DNA of 64,000 nucleotides. Source: Acidobacteriota bacterium (lineage in GTDB: Bacteria > Acidobacteriota > Terriglobia > Terriglobales > Acidobacteriaceae). The notes under the pieces were generated by a model. That model worked only from the letters and a program-made list of their open reading frames with translations, made no database searches and was not told where the DNA came from. The stretch covers positions 89,899-153,898 of the forward strand of contig JAKAJO010000092.1 in assembly GCA_021813745.1 (NCBI GenBank). Direction: 5' to 3'. The translations under genes and the position numbers were made by a program. Position 1 is the first letter of the stretch; every line of letters starts with the position of its first letter. Positions 60,010 to 64,000 of the stretch are shown piece after piece.

Positions 60010-60222
60010 TTGTTACGTTCTAATCGGATTCATCGCGCAATTGCGCAGGGAATGAACCGTTTTGAGGTTTGCCAGCTTGTTTCAAAAGGCGTGAAGGTAA
60101 CCCACAAGACGCGCTCGCGTTTCGAAGACACCATCAACGACACTCTCGATTATCTGGGCACGCACGACGTGCCGATTGGCGGTTTGCATCCCGTCGTTCC
60201 CAAGTCGGCAGCAAAAGCGTGA
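60010..60222 (+). CDS. rpoZ: RNA polymerase omega subunit-like protein
   Basis: A 70-residue protein that resembles RpoZ: NRIHRAIAQGMNRFEVCQLVSKGVKVTHK, then RFEDTINDTLDYLG. Omega assembles with RpoC in RNA polymerase. The start TTG 60010-60012 has GGAG 7 bases before it; the in-frame ATG at 59848 would add 54 residues that lack any protein-like features. The C-terminal part (HDVPIGGLHPVVPKSAAKA) is not conserved in classic omega. gmk, often nearby, is absent. The assignment is probable rather than certain. A strong bidirectional terminator follows at 60255-60286. Confidence 0.7.
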   Translation: MLRSNRIHRAIAQGMNRFEVCQLVSKGVKVTHKTRSRFEDTINDTLDYLGTHDVPIGGLHPVVPKSAAKA

Positions 60223-60254
60223 ACGACGAACAGCGCGCACCAGTTTCAGGAAAC

Positions 60255-60286
60255 AGAAAGGGGATGGCATCGGCCATCCCCTTTCT
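60255..60286. terminator. Bidirectional terminator between omega-like and cold-shock genes
   Basis: Perfect 14-bp stem AGAAAGGGGATGGC/GCCATCCCCTTTCT with a 4-base loop. It lies 33 bases past the omega-like stop and 30 bases past the cold-shock gene stop on the other strand. T-rich bases within the arms serve both directions. Confidence 0.75.
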
Positions 60287-60315
60287 ATTGTGCTGATGCG
60301 AAATCCGCGGAAAGC

Positions 60316-60516
60316 TTAGATCGCCTGAACGTTCTCAGCCTGCCAGCCCTTGGGGCCCTTGGTCACGTTGAACTGGACCCTCTGGCCTTCCTGCAGTGAA
60401 CGGAAGCCGTTCGACTGGATAGCGGTGTGATGGACGAAGACGTCCTCGCCGTTCTCACGGCTCAAAAATCCAAAACCCTTGGCGTCGTTAAACCACTTGA
60501 CTGTGCCTGTTTCCAT
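60316..60516 (-). CDS. csp: Cold-shock protein
   Basis: A 66-residue OB-fold protein of canonical length. It has [18 protein letters not shown] (RNP1) and VFVHHTAI (RNP2), and ends [13 protein letters not shown]. It acts as an RNA chaperone. AAGGA lies about 10 bases before the ATG. The region upstream to 60666 may hold a long leader, as in other cold-shock genes, and is T- and A-rich compared with the flanks. It differs in sequence from the csp at 17125. Confidence 0.97.
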   Translation of the reverse strand: METGTVKWFNDAKGFGFLSRENGEDVFVHHTAIQSNGFRSLQEGQRVQFNVTKGPKGWQAENVQAI

Positions 60517-60666
60517 TGTGTGTTTTTCCTTTGGTGCAAATTTACCGCGAACGCAATGTGGAAGTGTTTGCGTGTAGAGCGGTAACTCGGAACAGGCAAG
60601 GACTTCTATATCGAATTCTAGGACTGTCTAAGGATAGCACAGCTTGGTGTACGCCGTGTGCGGTGT

Positions 60667-63480
60667 TCACAGTTTCTGCAGGTTGGCGAACTTCTCCATC
60701 AGCTTTTTCATGCCGTGCCGATTGAACATGACTGTCAGCTTGGCATCTTCGCCTTCTCCTTCGCGGATCAGGATGGTTCCCTCGCCGTACTTTGCATGGC
60801 GCACGCGCTGCCCTTTTTTGAGGCCGGTCTCACCGGCAGGCGCGGGCACATCCATTGCAGGCCGCAAGGTCATTCCGGGCTTTGTCTTCAATCCGCCTGC
60901 GCCCGCGCCGCTGCCCCCGAAGAAACGCGCAATGTTGTCAAGCGATTCTGGCGTCGCCGCGGTCGGCTCTGACTTTGAAGCACTGGCGGAACCCGTGGAT
61001 GCAGCCTTGCTGCTCGCTTTCATCCATGGCGCGACAAATGGCTTGGATGAGTCGCCGCGTGCGCCTAAGCCGGTGCGCGTGGAGGAGCTCTGCGCGCGGA
61101 ACTGCGGGGTCTCCTGGCTCTCATTTTCATAGTCATAATGCCGGTCGCCAAATTCGCCACTCCCCGCTCTGCGTCCTGTGCCGTAACTGCGTGCAGCGCC
61201 TGACCACGCCGCATTGCGCTCACTCAGGTTCTCCATCAGCTGGTGCGGCACCTCTTCAAGAAAACGCGAGGGCAGGCTCATCTCTGGAGCATCGTTGCCA
61301 TAGCGGCGGCGATACTGCGCGCGCGTCAGGATGAGCGTATTCATCGCCCGCGTCATGCCCACATAGCAGAGTCGCCGTTCCTCTTCGAGCTCCTCCGGAT
61401 TGTTCAGCGTACGCGAATGCGGAAACAGGCCTTCTTCCAGTCCAGCGAGAAACACCAGCGGAAACTCCAGTCCCTTGGCCGCGTGGAGCGTCATCAGCGT
61501 CACGCGCGCATCGGGGTCAAACTGGTCGGTGTCTGACGCAAGCGCCGCGTGATCCAGAAACTCGGCCAGCGTCTCACCGCGGGCTTCGGCATCATGCGCG
61601 GCGTTGGCCAGTTCCTTCAGGTTTTCAATGCGGCTGAAGGCCTCCGGCGAACCCTCGGCCTCAAGCGCCTTGATGTAGCCCGTGCGATCGATGAGGAAGC
61701 GAATCAGCTCCGGCAGCGTGGCCGCATCACCCGGCGCGCGAAAGGCAGGGCGCTCAGCGGCACTGTCCTTGCCTTCGTCCAGCGCGCTCTTTTCCTCCCG
61801 ACCAACCGGTGATGGCTTCGGCATCTTCAGAAATGGTTTCTTTGCGGAGGCGGCAAACGGAGAAAAATGCGAGGCGTCCAGCAGTGGCATTTGATTCTCA
61901 TTCCCGCCAAAATCGAAGCTCGTGTCGGCGGGTGCCTGCGCCGGCTCTTCCGTTGCACCAAAGGAAAAATCCGTGTCTGCCTCTTCACCGGCGGATGTCG
62001 CATCCACGTCGGCCATCAGCTTGCCGGCAAAGTCCGGGTCCATCATTGCCTGGGCATCGAGGATGAGCTGGCGAAAGCTCTCCAGCGCCATCAGCGCACG
62101 CCCCGGAACCAGCCGGTTCCTGATGGCAGCGCCGATCGCCTCCCAGGTTGAAGTGCCCGTCTCCAGCGCCAGCCGCTCCAGCGTCTCCAGTGTCGTTTTG
62201 CCAATGCCGCGCGCGGGTGTATTGATGACGCGCTGCACAGCCATTGAGTCATGCGGATTCCGCACCAGCCGCAGATAGCTCAAAAGGTCCCGGATCTCTG
62301 CGCGCTCGTAAAAGCTGAAGCCGCCCACCATGGTGTAGCGAATGCCATAGCGCCGCAGCGCTTCTTCCACCAGCCGCGATTGCGAATTGGTGCGGTACAG
62401 CACCGCGCAGTGCGCGGAATCAGGGTCGTCCCCGCGTTCACGCAAAAGCTTCTGGATGCGATCGGCGATGAACAGAGCTTCGTTCTCACCGTCGGGCGCC
62501 TCGTAGTAGCCAATGAGGCTGCCGCCCTGTCGGTCGGTCCACAGCTTCTTGCCCTTGCGGCGCACGTTGTTCGCCACCACTGCCCCCGCGGCCTCAAGAA
62601 TCACTTGGGTCGAGCGGTAGTTCTGTTCCAGGCGGACGATTTTAGCGTTGGGAAAGTCCTGCTCAAACTCCAGAATGTTGCGAATATCCGCGCCGCGCCA
62701 CGAGTAGATGCTCTGGTCCTCGTCGCCCACAGCGCACACGTTTTTGGCTTCGCCGGCCAGCAGCTTCATCAGTTCATACTGTGGGCGGTTCGTGTCCTGG
62801 TACTCGTCCACCAGAAGGTAGCGATACTTCCGCTGATAGCGCTCGCGCACGTCGGCGGCCACTTTGAGGACGCGTACAGCCTCCAGCAGCAGATCGTCAA
62901 AGTCGAGCGCGTTATTCTTCCGCAACTCGTCCCGATAGCTATTGTAGATGTGCGCGATGCGCTCGCTGTTCGGGTCCTTCGAGCCGAGGTAGTACTCCTG
63001 CGGGTCGACCATGTGGTTTTTGGCCCACGAGATACGGCCCAGCACGGTGCGCGGCGTCAGCTGCTTTGTGTCCAGCCCCATGCGCCGCATCACCTGCTTT
63101 ACAATCGCCTGCTGGTCGTTTTCGTCGTAGATCGCAAACGACCGCGTCAGTCCCTGCCCGTTCACCTGCAGCGCTTCGATGTCGCGGCGCAGGATGCGCA
63201 CGCAGAGCGAGTGAAAGGTTGAGAGCAGAGGCTTGGCAACCGTCGAGTGGCCAAGCAGCCTCTCCACGCGCTCGCTCATCTCTGCCGCGGCCTTGTTAGT
63301 GAAGGTCACGGCCAGAATCGAATCCGGAGCGACGCCTTTTTCTTGAATGAGCCAGACAATGCGGTTGGTAATCACGCGCGTTTTGCCCGAGCCGGCGCCG
63401 GCAAGGATTAGCAGCGGTCCCTCCGTCGTCTCCACGGCGGCGCGCTGCTCAGGATTCAGTTTGGCAATGAGTGACGACAC
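60667..63480 (-). CDS. pcrA: ATP-dependent DNA helicase, PcrA/UvrD type
   Basis: Superfamily 1A 3'-5' helicase for repair and replication-fork maintenance. The 937-residue protein has Walker A LILAGAGSGKTRVITNRI near residue 27, Walker B with LLVDEYQDTNRPQYELM, AVGDEDQSIYSWRGAD, VRLEQNYRSTQVILE, and VTLMTLHAAKGLEFPLVFLAGLEEGLFPH. The C-terminal segment KKGQRVRHAKYGEGTILI is the tudor-like domain of PcrA. It is longer than PcrA (about 730), mostly because of a low-complexity acidic/Pro-rich insertion at about 490-585. The start is GTG 63478-63480. It follows the LssY_C gene on the same strand. Confidence 0.94.
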   Translation of the reverse strand: MSSLIAKLNPEQRAAVETTEGPLLILAGAGSGKTRVITNRIVWLIQEKGVAPDSILAVTFTNKAAAEMSERVERLLGHSTVAKPLLSTFHSLCVRILRRDIEALQVNGQGLTRSFAIYDENDQQAIVKQVMRRMGLDTKQLTPRTVLGRISWAKNHMVDPQEYYLGSKDPNSERIAHIYNSYRDELRKNNALDFDDLLLEAVRVLKVAADVRERYQRKYRYLLVDEYQDTNRPQYELMKLLAGEAKNVCAVGDEDQSIYSWRGADIRNILEFEQDFPNAKIVRLEQNYRSTQVILEAAGAVVANNVRRKGKKLWTDRQGGSLIGYYEAPDGENEALFIADRIQKLLRERGDDPDSAHCAVLYRTNSQSRLVEEALRRYGIRYTMVGGFSFYERAEIRDLLSYLRLVRNPHDSMAVQRVINTPARGIGKTTLETLERLALETGTSTWEAIGAAIRNRLVPGRALMALESFRQLILDAQAMMDPDFAGKLMADVDATSAGEEADTDFSFGATEEPAQAPADTSFDFGGNENQMPLLDASHFSPFAASAKKPFLKMPKPSPVGREEKSALDEGKDSAAERPAFRAPGDAATLPELIRFLIDRTGYIKALEAEGSPEAFSRIENLKELANAAHDAEARGETLAEFLDHAALASDTDQFDPDARVTLMTLHAAKGLEFPLVFLAGLEEGLFPHSRTLNNPEELEEERRLCYVGMTRAMNTLILTRAQYRRRYGNDAPEMSLPSRFLEEVPHQLMENLSERNAAWSGAARSYGTGRRAGSGEFGDRHYDYENESQETPQFRAQSSSTRTGLGARGDSSKPFVAPWMKASSKAASTGSASASKSEPTAATPESLDNIARFFGGSGAGAGGLKTKPGMTLRPAMDVPAPAGETGLKKGQRVRHAKYGEGTILIREGEGEDAKLTVMFNRHGMKKLMEKFANLQKL

Positions 63481-63557
63481 GACGGGTCCGAGAGGGAAGA
63501 TTCCTGTGCCTAGTGTACCGGGTCCGGGCGTACCGGTTCCGGCACCGGTGGATCTGG

Positions 63558-64000
63558 TCAGTTCCCTTTGGCCTGTGTGTCCTTCAACACCAGCACGGCG
63601 ATGCGGCCATCGGAGTGAAACTCGCCGCCGGTTGCTGTCTTCGCAGTCGTCAGCGGGTTGGCCGGCATCACATGGTCGCGCTGCGCTACGAGTCCAGTGG
63701 CCGCCAGCGTTCCGCTCACATACTCGCGCTCGTTGTCGACGTCCGGATCAATCTTGTGCGTCACGCCGTTGTTGCGCTGGTCGCGCTCAAAGCCGATATC
63801 GTGCGTCGATGAGATGCACCACAGCGGCCGGCCATTCACTTCGTAGGGCGACTTCCACAGCCGCAGGTGATTGCGTGACATGGCAACCTTCACCGCTTCG
63901 CCATGCGCCAGTCCGTAATCCTGGGGCCGGTTGAAGAGCATCAGGGTGGTCATCGGCATCGTCAGGTATTCCTTCTTTTCCAGCGAAGGGAGAATCGCGT
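63558..64000 (-). CDS. LssY_C-domain protein, 5' end outside window
   Basis: A partial gene, running off the right edge. The 147 visible residues are the C-terminal part, with LEKKEYLTMPMTTLMLFNRP, DHVMPANPLTTAKTATGGEF and RPLWCISSTHDIGFERDQRN in the LssY C-terminal domain. The family is a membrane-linked protein of unclear biochemical role; full-length members have a DedA-like or PAP2-like membrane domain N-terminal to this. In-frame ATGs at 63965 and 63959 exist but the family sequence continues upstream of them, so the start lies beyond 64000. It precedes pcrA on the same strand by 77 bases. Confidence 0.8.
   Translation of the reverse strand, partial: AILPSLEKKEYLTMPMTTLMLFNRPQDYGLAHGEAVKVAMSRNHLRLWKSPYEVNGRPLWCISSTHDIGFERDQRNNGVTHKIDPDVDNEREYVSGTLAATGLVAQRDHVMPANPLTTAKTATGGEFHSDGRIAVLVLKDTQAKGN

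Noticed and set aside
1..64000. tRNA/rRNA genes, CRISPR arrays, transposases or prophage genes
   Set aside because: I looked for T-loop-like motifs, regularly spaced repeats and DDE/integrase signatures and saw none; GTTCGA-like matches (for example near 18266) have no cloverleaf around them.

Overview
The window is chromosomal DNA from a GC-rich (about 60%) Gram-negative bacterium, most likely an Acidobacteriota of the Terriglobales/Acidobacteriaceae type. This rests on the gene repertoire: a TonB-dependent receptor with an N-terminal carboxypeptidase-regulatory-like domain, a two-haem cytochrome of the photosynthetic-reaction-centre-subunit family in an apparently non-phototrophic context, a bacillithiol enzyme (BshC), NAD-type isocitrate dehydrogenase, TrmFO, and PA2778/PA2779-family proteins. 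The assignment is inference; no rRNA is present.

Layout. 1-4.6 kb (minus): nrdR, isocitrate dehydrogenase, a YciI-like protein, asd and lysC, closely spaced and probably cotranscribed. 4.7-10.4 kb: poxB, a sugar-type aminotransferase, then hfq-hflX and a Nudix hydrolase. 10.7-20 kb: a TIGR03118 secreted protein, citrate synthase with a good promoter, two membrane-anchored unknowns, PolX, a cold-shock protein, an ADP-ribose-pyrophosphatase-like Nudix protein and bshC. 20-29 kb is envelope/exported material: two alpha/beta hydrolases, a Spy-like protein, a three-gene cassette (PA2779-like peptide, C39-like cysteine peptidase, TPR/beta-barrel protein), a YncE-like propeller, a 35-residue membrane peptide and two tandem DsbA-like proteins. 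28.6-42.7 kb: trmFO with a GNAT gene, a TPR protein, moeA-moaC, a secreted GH30 glycosidase, a cytochrome, mpg/bcp, a proline-rich repeat protein, an acyl desaturase and an alditol-oxidase-like flavoprotein. 42.8-51.3 kb (minus): pyrR-pyrB-pyrC, two zinc-ribbon proteins, cmk, a winged-helix protein with a long basic tail, and mutL. 51.5-64 kb: a TonB-dependent receptor, add, tdk, an SRA-HNH nuclease with a palindromic promoter element, an APC permease that seems to start at CTG, a short Lys-rich protein, an omega-like subunit, a second cold-shock protein, a PcrA/UvrD helicase and a truncated LssY_C protein.

Functional themes are housekeeping: aspartate-family amino acids, TCA cycle, pyrimidine synthesis and salvage, molybdenum cofactor, and DNA repair (PolX, Mpg, MutL, PcrA). 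Around these sit exported proteins typical of soil acidobacteria. I see no tRNA, rRNA, CRISPR array, transposase, integrase or prophage gene. The least ordinary items are the SRA-HNH nuclease and its operator-like palindrome, the peptide/peptidase/TPR-barrel cassette, the CTG-initiated permease, and a recurrent pattern of -10-like hexamers 6-9 bases before start codons, which suggests leaderless mRNAs.
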